NCBI RefSeq assembly: GCF_003115845.1
Contig: NZ_KZ819025.1
Coordinates: forward strand, 124,001 to 188,000
Source of the DNA: Brenneria roseae subsp. roseae
GTDB lineage: Bacteria > Pseudomonadota > Gammaproteobacteria > Enterobacterales > Enterobacteriaceae
Direction of reading: 5' to 3'
DNA: 64,000 nt
Part shown: one piece after another, positions 35,831 through 46,059 of the stretch
Layout: every line of letters starts with the position of its first letter
Position numbering within the stretch: position 1 is the stretch's first letter
Made by a program: the position numbers and the translations under genes
The notes under the pieces: model-generated
Seen by the model: only the letters and a program-made list of their open reading frames with translations
What the model was told of the DNA's origin: nothing
Database searches by the model: none

Positions 35831-37153
35831 GTGCTAGAACGTCTATCGTGGAAAAGGCTGGCATTGGAGCTGGCTTTTTTTTGCTTACCCGCTGTTTTGC
35901 TGGGGCTTATTTTTGGCTATTTACCCTGGTTTTTACTGACCGCAGTTTTGGCCGCCCTGTGCTGGAATTTTTACAATCAGCTCAAACTTTCCTACTGGCT
36001 TTGGGTCGATCGCAGCATGACCCCGCCACCGGGCCGCTGGAGCTGGGAGCCCTTGTTTTACGGCCTTTATCAGATGCAATTGCGTAATCGCCGACGCCGA
36101 CGTGAGTTGGCGCTGTTGATTAAACGCTTTCGCAGCGGAGCGGAATCCCTGCCGGATGCGGTGGTCATCACCACGGAAGAGGGAACCATCTTCTGGTGTA
36201 ATCATCTGGCGCAGCACCTGCTGAGTTTTCGTTGGCCGGAAGATAACGGTCAAAATATTCTTAATTTGCTGCGCTATCCTGAATTTGCCCGCTATATGAG
36301 CAGGCGTGATTTCAGCAAGCCGCTGACCCTGCAACTGAACAATTCCCACCATGTTGAATTTCGCGTGATGCCTTATTCGGAAGGACAGTTACTGATGATG
36401 GTGCGTGATATTACGCAGATGCATCAGCTTGAAGGGGCGAGGCGTAATTTTTTCGCCAATGTCAGTCATGAATTACGCACCCCGCTGACCGTATTGCAGG
36501 GCTATCTGGAGATGATGCAGGATGAAACGCTGGATCGCTCGCTACGCAATAAGGCGCTGAATACCATGCAGGAACAGACGCGGCGCATGGATGGGTTGGT
36601 GAAGCAACTTCTGACGCTCTCACGGATTGAAGCCGCCGCCGCGATCGATTTGAATGAGAAAGTCGACATGCCGCTGATGTTGCGCGTATTGCAGCGTGAA
36701 GCGCAAGCCTTGAGTCAGGATCGCCATGAGATTGTGTTCCGTGTGAATGACAATCTTCAGGTATTCGGCAATGAAGAACAGTTGCGCAGTGCGGTGTCGA
36801 ATCTGGTGTATAACGCGATCAATCACACGCCGCCCGGGACGCGCATAGAAGTGTGCTGGCAGAAGATCCCGCAAGGCGCACAGTTTCAGGTCAGCGATAA
36901 TGGCGCGGGCATTGCGCCTGAGCATCTGCCGCGTCTGACCGAGCGCTTCTATCGCGTTGATAAAGCCCGTTCGCGGCAGACCGGCGGCAGTGGGTTGGGA
37001 TTGGCGATTGTGAAACATGCGCTCAGTCACCATGACTCCCGGCTGGAAATCATCAGTGAGGAAGGGTTGGGTTCCCGCTTTGTGTTTACCCTGCCGAATA
37101 GGTTGATTGTTCCCGCCTCTCTGGCTGAGAATACCGTGAAACCCTCTGTCTGA
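35831..37153 (+). CDS. phoR: Phosphate regulon sensor kinase PhoR
   Basis: This protein of about 440 residues starts at GTG 35831 (then [15 protein letters not shown]), behind GGAG, where E. coli PhoR begins. Two membrane segments (about 8-50) are followed by a basic linker, a PAS domain (about 95-200) and the kinase core. The core has phosphorylated His in [20 protein letters not shown]-box [14 protein letters not shown], and G-boxes [10 protein letters not shown] and [12 protein letters not shown]. It senses phosphate status through the Pst/PhoU complex and acts on PhoB. Confidence 0.96.
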   Translation: MLERLSWKRLALELAFFCLPAVLLGLIFGYLPWFLLTAVLAALCWNFYNQLKLSYWLWVDRSMTPPPGRWSWEPLFYGLYQMQLRNRRRRRELALLIKRFRSGAESLPDAVVITTEEGTIFWCNHLAQHLLSFRWPEDNGQNILNLLRYPEFARYMSRRDFSKPLTLQLNNSHHVEFRVMPYSEGQLLMMVRDITQMHQLEGARRNFFANVSHELRTPLTVLQGYLEMMQDETLDRSLRNKALNTMQEQTRRMDGLVKQLLTLSRIEAAAAIDLNEKVDMPLMLRVLQREAQALSQDRHEIVFRVNDNLQVFGNEEQLRSAVSNLVYNAINHTPPGTRIEVCWQKIPQGAQFQVSDNGAGIAPEHLPRLTERFYRVDKARSRQTGGSGLGLAIVKHALSHHDSRLEIISEEGLGSRFVFTLPNRLIVPASLAENTVKPSV

Positions 37154-37272
37154 CGGAAAACGCTATTCATGACATCTCATGCCGATCGTTTAAATACCGG
37201 GGCCGCCGGGATAACCACGTCGCGGGGCGTCCCGGCAGGGGCTTTGTCTCTCTGTTCAGGCGATGTTAATTC

Positions 37273-38310
37273 ATGAAGTCCGTCATTAACGCTTCCTGCG
37301 TTTTTTTATGGCGGGCTATCCCTGCCCGCCACCTTAACAGGCCGTTGCAGGCAACGTTAAAAAACGCTCCCTGCGTTTTTTTATTGCTGGTGAGTCTTTG
37401 CTGCGCCGCGCAGCCGCGTCAAATGCTGGCCGGTAACCTTTCCAGCGCGGGGTCGGATACGTTGGCCAATTTGATGTCTTTCTGGGCCGCGGACTTTAGT
37501 CAGTATTATCCCGGCGTGAATTTGCAGATTCAGGCGGCGGGATCCTCTTCCGCACCGACTTCTCTGGCTTCTGGCGCCGCTCAGCTGGGACCCATGAGCC
37601 GCGCCATGAAATCCAGCGAGATTGATGCGTTTGTCCAGCATTACGGTTACCCGCCGCTGGCGGTTCCCGTGGCAATGGATGCGCTGGTGGTGCTGGTCAA
37701 TCAGGATAATCCTTTGCCGGGGCTGAGCTTGTCTCAACTGGATGCCATTTTTTCAATGACCCAGCGCTGCGGTGGCCGGAAGCCGATTAAGAATTGGGGC
37801 GATCTGGGATTGAACCGCGATTGGGAAACGCGAGCGATATTGCGCTACGGACGAAACTCGGCCTCCGGGACATACGGATTTTTTAAGCAGCGTGCCCTAT
37901 GCGGCGGTGATTTCCTGCCTCAGGTGAACGAACTTCCCGGTTCGGCGTCGGTGGTTCAGGCTATTGCGGCATCGACGAACGCAATTGGGTATGCCAGCGT
38001 CGGTTTTCGCACCAGTGGAGTAAGAATGGTACCGCTGGCTTCGGAGGGGACGGACTATGTTTTCCCTTCTACCGAGAATATCCGCAGCGGACTCTATCCA
38101 TACACTCGCTATCTTTATATCTATGTCAATAAAGAACCGGGACAACCGTTGGAAGCGTTGACCGCGGCGTTTCTGGAGCGAGTGCTGTCGGATACCGGAC
38201 AGTCGCTGGTTAGTCAGGATGGTTATTTGCCGTTGCCTGAAGAGACCCGCCAATTAACCCGGCTCCAACTTGGTCTGAGTGAATCTCAACCGCCCGCTTT
38301 TGCGCACTGA
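37273..38310 (+). CDS. PstS-like phosphate-binding protein with repeat-derived N-terminus
   Basis: This 345-residue exported protein, downstream of phoBR, is a PBP-fold phosphate binder of the PstS/SphX type (NLSSAGSDTLANLMSFWAAD, IQAAGSSSAPTSLASGAAQL, GRNSASGTYGFFK). The mature protein starts near Gln48. The first 45 codons are largely made of the structured repeat seen between sbcD and phoB: the same AACGCT-(t/c)ccT-GCGTTTTTTTA core is read twice, as NASCVFL and KNAPCVFL. So the signal peptide KNAPCVFLLLVSLCCAAQ is encoded by repeat DNA. Start is uncertain: ATG 37273 has a weak site, and an in-frame TTG at codon 25 would give a normal-size signal peptide. Confidence 0.8.
   Translation: MKSVINASCVFLWRAIPARHLNRPLQATLKNAPCVFLLLVSLCCAAQPRQMLAGNLSSAGSDTLANLMSFWAADFSQYYPGVNLQIQAAGSSSAPTSLASGAAQLGPMSRAMKSSEIDAFVQHYGYPPLAVPVAMDALVVLVNQDNPLPGLSLSQLDAIFSMTQRCGGRKPIKNWGDLGLNRDWETRAILRYGRNSASGTYGFFKQRALCGGDFLPQVNELPGSASVVQAIAASTNAIGYASVGFRTSGVRMVPLASEGTDYVFPSTENIRSGLYPYTRYLYIYVNKEPGQPLEALTAAFLERVLSDTGQSLVSQDGYLPLPEETRQLTRLQLGLSESQPPAFAH
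37281..37383. repeat. Repeat units within the start of the PstS-like gene
   Basis: Two cores (AACGCTTCCTGCGTTTTTTT at 37289-37308, and AAAAAACGCTCCCTGCGTTT from 37359, extended by more T's) are joined by GGCGGGCTATCCCTGCCCGCC and a small hairpin GTTGC-AG-GCAAC at 37344-37355. The arrangement, small hairpin then core, is the same as in the repeats at 34841-35038, with a different but again paired small stem. Confidence 0.8.
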
Positions 38311-38406
38311 TGCAGCGGATAACGCGCAACATGAATTTTATTCATGTTATGTGAAAAATCTTCTATTGCTCCGTTTTTCCTCACATGACAGGATGTCTGC
38401 ATATTT

Positions 38407-38438
38407 AGACGTCCAGATGTCTATAGTGTCTGGAGTGT
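38407..38438 (+). promoter_or_regulatory. Tandem MetJ boxes
   Basis: Adjacent 8-base units AGACGTCC, AGATGTCT, ATAGTGTC and TGGAGTGT follow the met box AGACGTCT with 7, 7, 4 and fewer matches. They lie about 90 bp ahead of the MetE-like gene, so repression by MetJ with S-adenosylmethionine is likely. Confidence 0.75.
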
Positions 38439-38524
38439 AACTATTTAATCAGGTAAATATTTCATAATGAAACTATCTGTCTGCCGCCGTTTATTGCGTA
38501 TGGATGGATTGTCAGGAGCAACAT

Positions 38525-39631
38525 ATGGCTAAAACACGTCCTCCATTTCGCGCTGATGTCGTCGGCAGTTTACTGCGTCCGGAAGCGGTCAAGCAGGCTC
38601 GTATTCAGTATCAGGCTGGCGAGATTAGCGCTTCACAGCTGCGTTCAGTTGAAGATCGGGAGATCTTGCGCGTGGTCGAATTACAGCGTAAAACCGGCCT
38701 TCAGGTGGTGACCGACGGTGAGCTTCGCCGCGCCTGGTGGCATTTTGATTTTTTTGCCGGGTTGCATGGCGTGGAGCGCTATGAAGCGGAACAGGGAATT
38801 CAGTTTAACGGCATCCAGACCAAATCCCATGCGATTCGCGTGATTGATAAAGTCAGCTTTAATCCGCAGCACCCAATGCTGGACCATTTCCGCTATCTGA
38901 ACGGTATTGCCGGCGATGCGGTGGCCAAAATGACGATCCCCAGCCCCAGCGTGATGCATTTTCGTGGCGGTCGTAAAGCCATTGATAATAAGGTTTACCC
39001 GGATCTGGCCGCGTATTTTGACGATCTGGCGCAAACCTGGCGTGACGCGATCCATGCGTTCTATGACGCGGGTTGCCGCTATCTGCAACTGGATGACACT
39101 GTCTGGGCTTATCTGTGTTCCGACGATCAAAAACGTCAGATCCGCGAGCGGGGAGAAGATCCTGAACAACTGGCTCGTATTTATGCCGATGTGCTGAATA
39201 ATGCGCTGGCGGATAAGCCAAATGATCTGGTGGTCGGGCTGCACGTGTGCCGTGGAAATTTCCGCTCTACCTGGATTTCTGAAGGCGGTTATGAACCTGT
39301 GGCGGAAATACTGTTTGGCAAAGTCAATGTGGATGCTTTCTTCCTGGAATATGACACTGAGCGTGCGGGTGGTTTCGAACCGCTGCGTTTCATTAAGCCG
39401 GGACATCAGCAGGTGGTGCTGGGATTAATTACCACCAAAACAGGGGCGCTGGAAAGTGTGGAGGCGGTACAGGCTCGTATTGCTGAAGCGGCTAAGTTTG
39501 TGGATATCAAACAAATTTGCCTCAGCCCACAGTGTGGATTTGCTTCGACCGAGGAGGGGAACTCCCTGACGGAAGAACAGCAATGGGACAAACTGAAGCT
39601 GGTGGTCGATATTGCCAGCCGCGTATGGTGA
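38525..39631 (+). CDS. Cobalamin-independent methionine synthase-like methyltransferase (MetE C-terminal family)
   Basis: This 368-residue protein matches the C-terminal catalytic half of MetE (YxjG/YxjH-type). The zinc ligands are His and Cys in GLHVCRGNF, Glu in LEYDTERAGGFE, and Cys in CLSPQCGFAS. The start at ATG 38525 (MAKTRPPFRADVVGSLLRP) follows AGGAG. It lacks the N-terminal folate-binding half of full MetE, so the methyl donor may be other than polyglutamyl methyl-tetrahydrofolate. The MetJ boxes upstream support a role in methionine synthesis or salvage. Confidence 0.87.
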   Translation: MAKTRPPFRADVVGSLLRPEAVKQARIQYQAGEISASQLRSVEDREILRVVELQRKTGLQVVTDGELRRAWWHFDFFAGLHGVERYEAEQGIQFNGIQTKSHAIRVIDKVSFNPQHPMLDHFRYLNGIAGDAVAKMTIPSPSVMHFRGGRKAIDNKVYPDLAAYFDDLAQTWRDAIHAFYDAGCRYLQLDDTVWAYLCSDDQKRQIRERGEDPEQLARIYADVLNNALADKPNDLVVGLHVCRGNFRSTWISEGGYEPVAEILFGKVNVDAFFLEYDTERAGGFEPLRFIKPGHQQVVLGLITTKTGALESVEAVQARIAEAAKFVDIKQICLSPQCGFASTEEGNSLTEEQQWDKLKLVVDIASRVW

Positions 39632-39670
39632 TGATTTGCACTAACGGCTAACCATGTCGGTTATCTTTAT

Positions 39671-39706
39671 AACCCCGGAGACTGGTTCCCAGCTCCGGGG
39701 TTTGTT
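39671..39706 (+). terminator. Rho-independent terminator of the MetE-like gene
   Basis: Arms AACCCCGGAG and CTCCGGGGTT with a 12-base loop, ending in TTTGTT, 40 bp after the stop. Confidence 0.88.
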
Positions 39707-40207
39707 CTGCTCTGCATTCCCTTCCTTGTCTGAATTTCCTTTATTGCCATGATGAAACTATTGGGCATTTCGAGCGCAATCGGCGCGCGAAGATGGCTTT
39801 TTTTGTTCAATAAGTTTTATTTATGACCTAATCACGCATTATTTATCAATTTATGTCAGATTTATTGCGTTGTTATACTTATAAATGCACAAATCATGTA
39901 TTAAGCAATTACGCATTTATAATTTTATATACTAAAAATTGAAGTTTAAATGGCTTAAGGCTCTGGTTTTTGGATCTAACCTTGTCTTTTTACGCTATAA
40001 ACGTTTTACTTAGCCCCCAATATGGCTGCAAGAAAAAATATGACGCCGATACCCTCCAAGAGTCGGGCAGATGTCCGTCATAAATCTATTGGGTATAAAT
40101 CTGCACATTGACCGTGTGACTAACTGTCCTGATGGGATGCTGAAGGACAGCGACCAGCAGCACAGGTACTCCTTTTTATCGATTTATACAGGCAACACAA
40201 CATAATT
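39707..40207. other. AT-rich intergenic region upstream of brnQ
   Basis: No gene is supported. The region 39780-39970 is AT-rich with several TATAAT-like stretches. At 40049-40097 a short element runs from ATACCCTCC to TTGGGTATA; its right end matches the solo repeat ends noted elsewhere. The brnQ promoter must lie in this region. Confidence 0.5.
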
Positions 40208-41527
40208 ATGAGTCATCGTTTAACGTCCAAAGATATCATGGCATTGGGGTTTATGACCTTTGCCTTATTTGTCGGCGCGGGGAACATTATCTTCCCGCCG
40301 ATCGTGGGGTTGCAGGCAGGCGAGCATGTCTGGATCGCTGCGGTTGGTTTTCTATTGACCGCGGTAGGATTGCCGGTACTGACCGTGATCGCGCTGGCGC
40401 GTGTCGGCGGAGGCATTGATGCGCTCAGTTCGCCTATTGGCAAAAAAGCCGGTGTTGTGCTGGCCACGGTTTGCTATCTGGCGGTTGGTCCGTTGTTTGC
40501 CACGCCGCGTACGGCAACGGTTTCCTTTGAGGTCGGCATCGCGCCGCTGGTGGGGAATGGGGCTTCTCCGCTGTTGATCTACAGCCTGATTTACTTTGCG
40601 ATTGTCATCGGTATTTCGTTGTATCCCGGTCGACTGCTTGATTCGGTCGGGCACGTACTGGCGCCGCTGAAAATTGCCGCGCTGACGGTACTCGGCATTG
40701 CTGCCGTGTTCCTGCCTGCCGGCCCGCATATCCCGGCGAGCGAGGCATATCAGTATGTGCCTTTTTCCAACGGTTTCGTGAACGGTTACCTCACCATGGA
40801 TACCCTCGGGGCAATGGTGTTCGGTATTGTGATTGTCAATGCGGCGCGTTCGCGTGGCGTGCAAAGCGCCGCGCTCCTTACCCGCTATACCGTGTGGGCG
40901 GGTCTGATTGCGGGACTCGGCCTGATGTTGGTGTACCTCAGTTTGTTCCAGTTGGGTTCAACCAGCGGCGCGCTGGTGCCGGACGCGCAGAATGGGGCTG
41001 AAATTCTGCATGCCTATGTCCAGCATACTTCCGGCAGCATGGGCAGCAGCTTTCTGGCGCTGTTGATCTTTATTGCCTGTATGGTGACGGCGGTGGGCCT
41101 GACCTGCGCCTGTGCGGAGTTTTTCTCGCAATATCTGCCGTTCTCTTACCGTACGCTGGTCTTTGTGCTGGGCGCGTTCTCGATGGTGGTCTCTAACCTC
41201 GGCCTGAGTCATTTGATTCAACTGTCTATTCCCGTGCTGACCGCGATTTATCCGCCTTGTATCATTCTGGTTCTGCTGAGTTTTACCCTGCGCTGGTGGC
41301 ATAACAGTTCGCGCATTGTGGCGCCAGTCATGTTGATCAGTCTATTATTTGGCATCATTGATGGTATAAAATCCTCCGCTTTCAAAACGCTGTTGCCAGA
41401 ATGGAGCCTGAATCTGCCCCTGAGCGAGCAAGGGCTGGCATGGTTACCGCCATCCATGCTGGTGTTGCTGGCAACCGTGATTTATGACCGCCTTTCCGGC
41501 CGTCAGGAAGTGACGGTACATCAATAA
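40208..41527 (+). CDS. brnQ: Branched-chain amino acid transporter BrnQ (LIVCS family)
   Basis: This 439-residue inner-membrane carrier has about twelve hydrophobic segments. The family signature begins the protein ([20 protein letters not shown], then [10 protein letters not shown]), followed by [20 protein letters not shown]. It imports leucine, isoleucine and valine with sodium or protons. It keeps the E. coli order phoR-brnQ-proY, apart from the two genes inserted after phoR. A terminator lies between it and proY. Confidence 0.96.
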   Translation: MSHRLTSKDIMALGFMTFALFVGAGNIIFPPIVGLQAGEHVWIAAVGFLLTAVGLPVLTVIALARVGGGIDALSSPIGKKAGVVLATVCYLAVGPLFATPRTATVSFEVGIAPLVGNGASPLLIYSLIYFAIVIGISLYPGRLLDSVGHVLAPLKIAALTVLGIAAVFLPAGPHIPASEAYQYVPFSNGFVNGYLTMDTLGAMVFGIVIVNAARSRGVQSAALLTRYTVWAGLIAGLGLMLVYLSLFQLGSTSGALVPDAQNGAEILHAYVQHTSGSMGSSFLALLIFIACMVTAVGLTCACAEFFSQYLPFSYRTLVFVLGAFSMVVSNLGLSHLIQLSIPVLTAIYPPCIILVLLSFTLRWWHNSSRIVAPVMLISLLFGIIDGIKSSAFKTLLPEWSLNLPLSEQGLAWLPPSMLVLLATVIYDRLSGRQEVTVHQ

Positions 41528-41550
41528 CACGATGCGTTTTTGATTTATGT

Positions 41551-41583
41551 ACCACAGGTTATTTGCCTGTGGTTTTTCTTTTT
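41551..41583 (+). terminator. Rho-independent terminator between brnQ and proY
   Basis: Arms ACCACAGG and CCTGTGGT with a seven-base loop, followed by TTTTCTTTTT, 24 bp after the brnQ stop; proY starts only 21 bp later, so proY may be expressed by read-through. Confidence 0.85.
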
Positions 41584-41603
41584 GTCGACAGGGTTGCTTA
41601 TCT

Positions 41604-42965
41604 ATGGAACAACAATCCACTAAGCTCAAGCGTGGGTTAAGTACGCGGCATATCCGTTTTATCGCCCTGGGTTCGGCGATTGGTACCGGGCTATTTTATG
41701 GCTCCGCCAGCGCTATCCAGATGGCCGGCCCCAGCGTATTGCTGGCCTATCTGATCGGTGGGGTAGTGGCTTATATCATCATGCGGGCGCTGGGGGAGAT
41801 GTCAGTCAATAACCCCCAGTCGAGTTCTTTCTCGCGCTATGCTCAGGATTATCTTGGCCCGTTGGCGGGCTACATTACCGGCTGGACCTACTGTTTCGAG
41901 ATGCTGATCGTCGCCATTGCGGATGTAACCGCATTCGGCATTTATATGGGGGTGTGGTTCCCGGCGGTACCGCACTGGGTGTGGGTGCTGAGCGTGGTGC
42001 TGATTATCGGCGCTATCAATCTGATGAATGTGAAAGCCTTTGGGGAACTGGAATTCTGGCTCTCTTTCTTCAAGGTCGCCACCATTATCATCATGATTAT
42101 CGCCGGTATTGGCATTATCGTCTGGGGGATAGGCAACGGTGGAGAGCCGACCGGGATTCATAATCTCTGGACCAACGGCGGATTCTTCAGCAATGGCGTG
42201 ATGGGGATGATCCTCTCCTTGCAATTGGTGATGTTCGCCTACGGCGGCGTGGAAATTATCGGGATTACGGCGGGTGAAGCGCAGGATCCGAAGAAATCCA
42301 TCCCACGCGCCATTAACTCGGTGCCGTGGCGTATTCTGGTGTTTTATGTCGGCACGCTGTTCGTCATCATGTCGATTTACCCGTGGAATCAGGTTGGCAC
42401 CGGCGGCAGTCCTTTTGTGCTGACGTTCCAGAATATGGGGATTACCGCTGCGGCCAGTATCCTGAATTTCGTCGTCATCACCGCATCTCTGTCAGCGATT
42501 AATAGCGACGTGTTTGGGGTGGGACGCATGCTGCATGGCATGGCGCAACAGGGGCATGCGCCGGAAGTGTTTACCCGCGTTTCGAAGCGCGGCATTCCGT
42601 GGGTGACGGTGGTCGTCATGATGTTGGCGTTGCTGGTTGCGGTGTACCTGAATTACATCATGCCGGGCAAAGTGTTTCTGGTCATTGCATCGCTGGCGAC
42701 GTTCGCGACGGTCTGGGTATGGATCATGATCCTGTTCTCTCAGATTGCCTTCCGCCGCGGGCTGAGCCGTGAAGAAGTGAAAGCGCTGGCGTTCCCGTTG
42801 CGTGGCGGTGTGATAACCTCCGTATTCGGCATCATTTTCCTGTTCTTTATTATTGGGCTGATTGGTTACTTCCCGGATACGCGCGTGTCGCTTTATGTCG
42901 GCGTCATCTGGATTGTATTGCTGTTGATCGGCTACATGATTAAGAAGAAGTACCAGCAGCAATAA
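41604..42965 (+). CDS. proY: Amino acid permease ProY (APC family)
   Basis: The protein has about 453 residues from ATG 41604 ([20 protein letters not shown]); an upstream in-frame ATG lies in the terminator and is rejected. It has twelve predicted membrane segments and the APC signature [21 protein letters not shown]. coli ProY is a cryptic proline permease; other substrates such as histidine are possible in this subfamily. It is the second gene after brnQ, as in E. coli. Confidence 0.92.
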   Translation: MEQQSTKLKRGLSTRHIRFIALGSAIGTGLFYGSASAIQMAGPSVLLAYLIGGVVAYIIMRALGEMSVNNPQSSSFSRYAQDYLGPLAGYITGWTYCFEMLIVAIADVTAFGIYMGVWFPAVPHWVWVLSVVLIIGAINLMNVKAFGELEFWLSFFKVATIIIMIIAGIGIIVWGIGNGGEPTGIHNLWTNGGFFSNGVMGMILSLQLVMFAYGGVEIIGITAGEAQDPKKSIPRAINSVPWRILVFYVGTLFVIMSIYPWNQVGTGGSPFVLTFQNMGITAAASILNFVVITASLSAINSDVFGVGRMLHGMAQQGHAPEVFTRVSKRGIPWVTVVVMMLALLVAVYLNYIMPGKVFLVIASLATFATVWVWIMILFSQIAFRRGLSREEVKALAFPLRGGVITSVFGIIFLFFIIGLIGYFPDTRVSLYVGVIWIVLLLIGYMIKKKYQQQ

Positions 42966-43046
42966 TTGAAATCCGGCGATGCTGTCGCTCGCTGGTTTGG
43001 GCGGGGATGCGATGAACGTGACCGCATCCCCGCGCCGGCCCGTTTT

Positions 43047-44318
43047 TTAACGGGCTGAAACGACCTGTCGCGCCAGCGCTTGCATATCATATCCGGTCGG
43101 CGTCTGATGGACGCGCAGATCGAATTCGGGCATGACCGCAAAGATATGATCGAAGATATCAGCCTGTATGCTTTCATACTCCACCCAGGCCGTTGTATTG
43201 GTAAAAGCATAAATTTCCAGCGGCAAGCCTTCCGGCGTCGGCGCCAACTGGCGAACCATCAACGTCATGCCTTTATGGATGCCTGAGTGTGCCCGCAGAT
43301 AAGCCTGTAAATAAGCGCGAAATGTCCCCAGATTGGTTAATCTCCGCCCGTTGAGCGGCGATGAGAGGTCAATCTCTGACTGGGTATTATGCTGCTTTAA
43401 TTCACTGGTTTTGTTCTCAAGATACGGTGAGAGAAGTTTGCTGCGCAGTAACCGATCCTGCTCTTCCTCCGTCATGAAATGTACGCTGGTAGTATCAATA
43501 TTGATGCTGCGTTTGATGCGCCGACCTCCTGATTCCGACATCGCGCGCCAGTTTTTGAAAGAATCCGATATCAGGGCATAGGTGGGGATGGTGGTGATGG
43601 TATTGTCCCAGTTTTTGACTTTAACCGTTGTCAGCCCGATGTCGATTACCGCGCCGTCCGCACCGTATTTCGGCATTTCCAGCCAGTCTCCCAGCAACAG
43701 CATGTCATTAGCCGAGAGCTGGATACCGGCCACCAATCCCATAATCGGATCTTTGAAAACCAACATCAGCACCGCGGCCATCGCACCCAGACCGCTGATC
43801 AGAATTAACGGCGATTTCCCTATCAGCAGTGATACCACCATAATGCCGACCACGATGGTTGCGATCAGCTTCAGACTTTGAAATATCCCTCGCAGAGGCA
43901 TCTGGGTGGCAATTTTTGAACGTGAGGAAACGGTACGCAGGATATCAAGGAGCGAGAACAGCACCAGCAGCGCGAAAATCATGATCCAGACCTGAGAGCA
44001 GATCACCAGGGCTTCACGGGTTTCGCTTTGGGACGGCAGCCACAGAACCACCTGAATATTGAGAATAATGCCCTGTAGCAGAAAGGCCAGACGATTAAAC
44101 AGATTATGTTGCGTCAAGATCTGCTTCCAGCCCGGCGCGCTGTTGTCATCCGCTTTATGTAACGAACGTAATACCATTCTTTTCAATACCACCTGATGAA
44201 GAATCAGGTGGATGATGGCTGAAATCAGCAATATCAGCCCCAGAACAATCAGTAGGGCAATGATGTCCGCGTAGTGCATTCCTTCGTTTTTCAACCACAG
44301 CGACAGGTTTTGTTGCAT
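43047..44318 (-). CDS. ybdG: Mechanosensitive channel YbdG/MscM-type
   Basis: This protein of about 423 residues starts at ATG 44318 ([19 protein letters not shown]), behind AGGAGA. It has five predicted membrane helices (about 20-190) and the MscS beta domain. The MscS-family pore helix and domain [20 protein letters not shown] and [20 protein letters not shown] are nearly identical to E. coli YbdG. It opens on membrane tension to release solutes. The open frame extends 27 codons upstream but without a ribosome site. Confidence 0.93.
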   Translation of the reverse strand: MQQNLSLWLKNEGMHYADIIALLIVLGLILLISAIIHLILHQVVLKRMVLRSLHKADDNSAPGWKQILTQHNLFNRLAFLLQGIILNIQVVLWLPSQSETREALVICSQVWIMIFALLVLFSLLDILRTVSSRSKIATQMPLRGIFQSLKLIATIVVGIMVVSLLIGKSPLILISGLGAMAAVLMLVFKDPIMGLVAGIQLSANDMLLLGDWLEMPKYGADGAVIDIGLTTVKVKNWDNTITTIPTYALISDSFKNWRAMSESGGRRIKRSINIDTTSVHFMTEEEQDRLLRSKLLSPYLENKTSELKQHNTQSEIDLSSPLNGRRLTNLGTFRAYLQAYLRAHSGIHKGMTLMVRQLAPTPEGLPLEIYAFTNTTAWVEYESIQADIFDHIFAVMPEFDLRVHQTPTGYDMQALARQVVSAR

Positions 44319-44490
44319 GCGTTCTCCTGTTATTCCAGTAAATCGATCCAGCATTAAGGATGGGTAATCTAAGGCTAAGGGATTGCTGCTCTCGGTCAAC
44401 CTTTTGTTTCAAAAGGTTTGTTTCATACGCAGATGAAAAGCGGTATCGCCCTGAAAAGCCGGCGGGTAGAGGCATGGCGGGCATCATAGT

Positions 44491-44527
44491 AAAAAAGCCG
44501 ATTGGCGTTGGTCCAACCGGCTTTTTG
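44491..44527. terminator. Bidirectional terminator downstream of the peroxiredoxin gene
   Basis: AAAAAAGCCG ... CGGCTTTTT with a nested GTTGG/CCAAC stem; A-run on one side, T-run on the other. On the minus strand it lies 33 bp beyond the peroxiredoxin stop. Confidence 0.85.
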
Positions 44528-44559
44528 CTGCCGTTCTCTCAGTGGGAATGTGCGGGGAA

Positions 44560-45162
44560 TTACAGTTTGTCTGCGTTTTCAGACAGGTATTTCGCCACGC
44601 CGTCTGGCGACGCGCCCATACCCGATTTCCCTTTTTCCCACTGTGCAGGGCAAACTTCGCCGTGTTCTTCATGGAATTGCAGCGCATCGACAGTACGCAG
44701 CATTTCATCAATGTTACGGCCCAGCGGCAGATCGTTAACGACCTGATGGCGAACAACGCCGGTTTTATCAATCAGGAAAGAACCGCGCAACGCAACGCCC
44801 GCTTCCGGGTGTTCGATGCCGTAAGCTTTCTGAATTTCGCGTTTAACATCAGCAACCATGGCGTATTTCACTTCACCGATGCCGCCTTTGTCCACCGGGG
44901 TTTTACGCCATGCGTTGTGAACGAATTCAGAGTCGAAAGAAACACCGACAACTTCGACGCCGCGTTTTTGGAATTCAGCGTAGCGGTGGTCGAATGCGAT
45001 CAGTTCTGACGGACAAACGAAAGTAAAATCCATCGGCCAGAAGAAGATCACAGCCGGTTTCCCGTTGATATGTTCTTTCAGGTTGAAATTTTCAACGATT
45101 TCGCCACTGCCTAAAACAGCCGCAGCGGTGAAGTCAGGGGCTTGACGAGTTACCAGGACCAT
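44560..45162 (-). CDS. 2-Cys peroxiredoxin (AhpC/TSA family)
   Basis: The 200-residue protein has peroxidatic Cys in FFWPMDFTFVCPSELIAFDH and resolving Cys in HGEVCPAQWEKGKSGM, followed by the C-terminal YF-like tail of typical 2-Cys enzymes. It reduces hydrogen peroxide and organic peroxides in the cytoplasm, probably with thioredoxin since no ahpF neighbour is present. It is closer to TSA-type enzymes than to E. coli AhpC. Upstream 200 bp lack a gene; no OxyR site was identified. Confidence 0.93.
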   Translation of the reverse strand: MVLVTRQAPDFTAAAVLGSGEIVENFNLKEHINGKPAVIFFWPMDFTFVCPSELIAFDHRYAEFQKRGVEVVGVSFDSEFVHNAWRKTPVDKGGIGEVKYAMVADVKREIQKAYGIEHPEAGVALRGSFLIDKTGVVRHQVVNDLPLGRNIDEMLRTVDALQFHEEHGEVCPAQWEKGKSGMGASPDGVAKYLSENADKL

Positions 45163-45364
45163 AATTACTCCTGTAAATTATTGTTAATGATGGATTGATA
45201 TAGAAAATCAGGGCCAGTATAGGGATTCGGCCAGACGGAATACAGTTAAAGCGAACAATCAATGAGATAGTTTTTGCCTATTGAAGCAATCGATAATTTA
45301 TCTCAATAACTTAAATTACCCTTTTCATTTAAAAGGGCAAATAGCAATAACCAATGTTGCAAAG

Positions 45365-45946
45365 TTAGAGTTGCCGGGTCTTCGCTAATTGCATCATCCG
45401 TGGATAAAACTGCCAGAATAATGTTTCAAACCGGTGATAGTGCTGCTCAATATCGCTAAATGAGCCGGACAGCGCCGCCAGTTTGGGACGTCTTATCGAC
45501 ATTCTGTGCAGCACATCCGCAATAAACGGCAGTTCCGCATAACGTTCCATCCAGCGCTCAGGCCAGAGATAGTGGTTCAGATTCTGGAAACGATCGGGCG
45601 TTTTCGCCAGATGCGGCGTAATTTGCAACTGCGCCTGTTTGACAAAACAAGGCAGTGAAACGTCGGGTTCCATCTGTTCCCAATGTTTCGCCAGAAAATG
45701 ATCCCACAGAACATCGAGGGTAATCGGCGCTACCCGGCGGTAATCGTCACTGAAATACTGACGCGCCTGCCTGATTTCCGGCAGGTTATCGATCAGGACA
45801 TCAACCCGGCGATGTAAGCGGATACCCGCGACAATATCCTCAGCATAGCTGCCCTGAGGATTGCCTCGAACAAAATCCGCCATCAGATTGCCTAACAGCG
45901 AACTGTCAGCCAGCGTGGCCAAATGGAGGTGGGCAAGAAAATTCAT
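45365..45946 (-). CDS. acpH: Acyl carrier protein phosphodiesterase
   Basis: This 193-residue protein starts [20 protein letters not shown] at ATG 45946, the usual family start. Metal-binding features of the HD-like fold are in [25 protein letters not shown] and [13 protein letters not shown]. It removes the 4'-phosphopantetheine arm from acyl carrier protein. It diverges from queA, as in E. coli. Confidence 0.94.
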   Translation of the reverse strand: MNFLAHLHLATLADSSLLGNLMADFVRGNPQGSYAEDIVAGIRLHRRVDVLIDNLPEIRQARQYFSDDYRRVAPITLDVLWDHFLAKHWEQMEPDVSLPCFVKQAQLQITPHLAKTPDRFQNLNHYLWPERWMERYAELPFIADVLHRMSIRRPKLAALSGSFSDIEQHYHRFETLFWQFYPRMMQLAKTRQL

Positions 45947-46059
45947 CGCGACAGTATAATGCATTCTGCGACTCAGGTGCTTATTTCTTGCAGCCGGACG
46001 CTTGCGGCTCTAGACTAGGCCGCCCTTTTTTAATGTATGAAACAGCTAAGTGAATTGCC

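Noticed and set aside
38328-38348. Palindrome AACATGAAT-ttt-ATTCATGTT after the PstS-like gene as a terminator
   Set aside because: AT-rich stem with no T-run; too weak to call.
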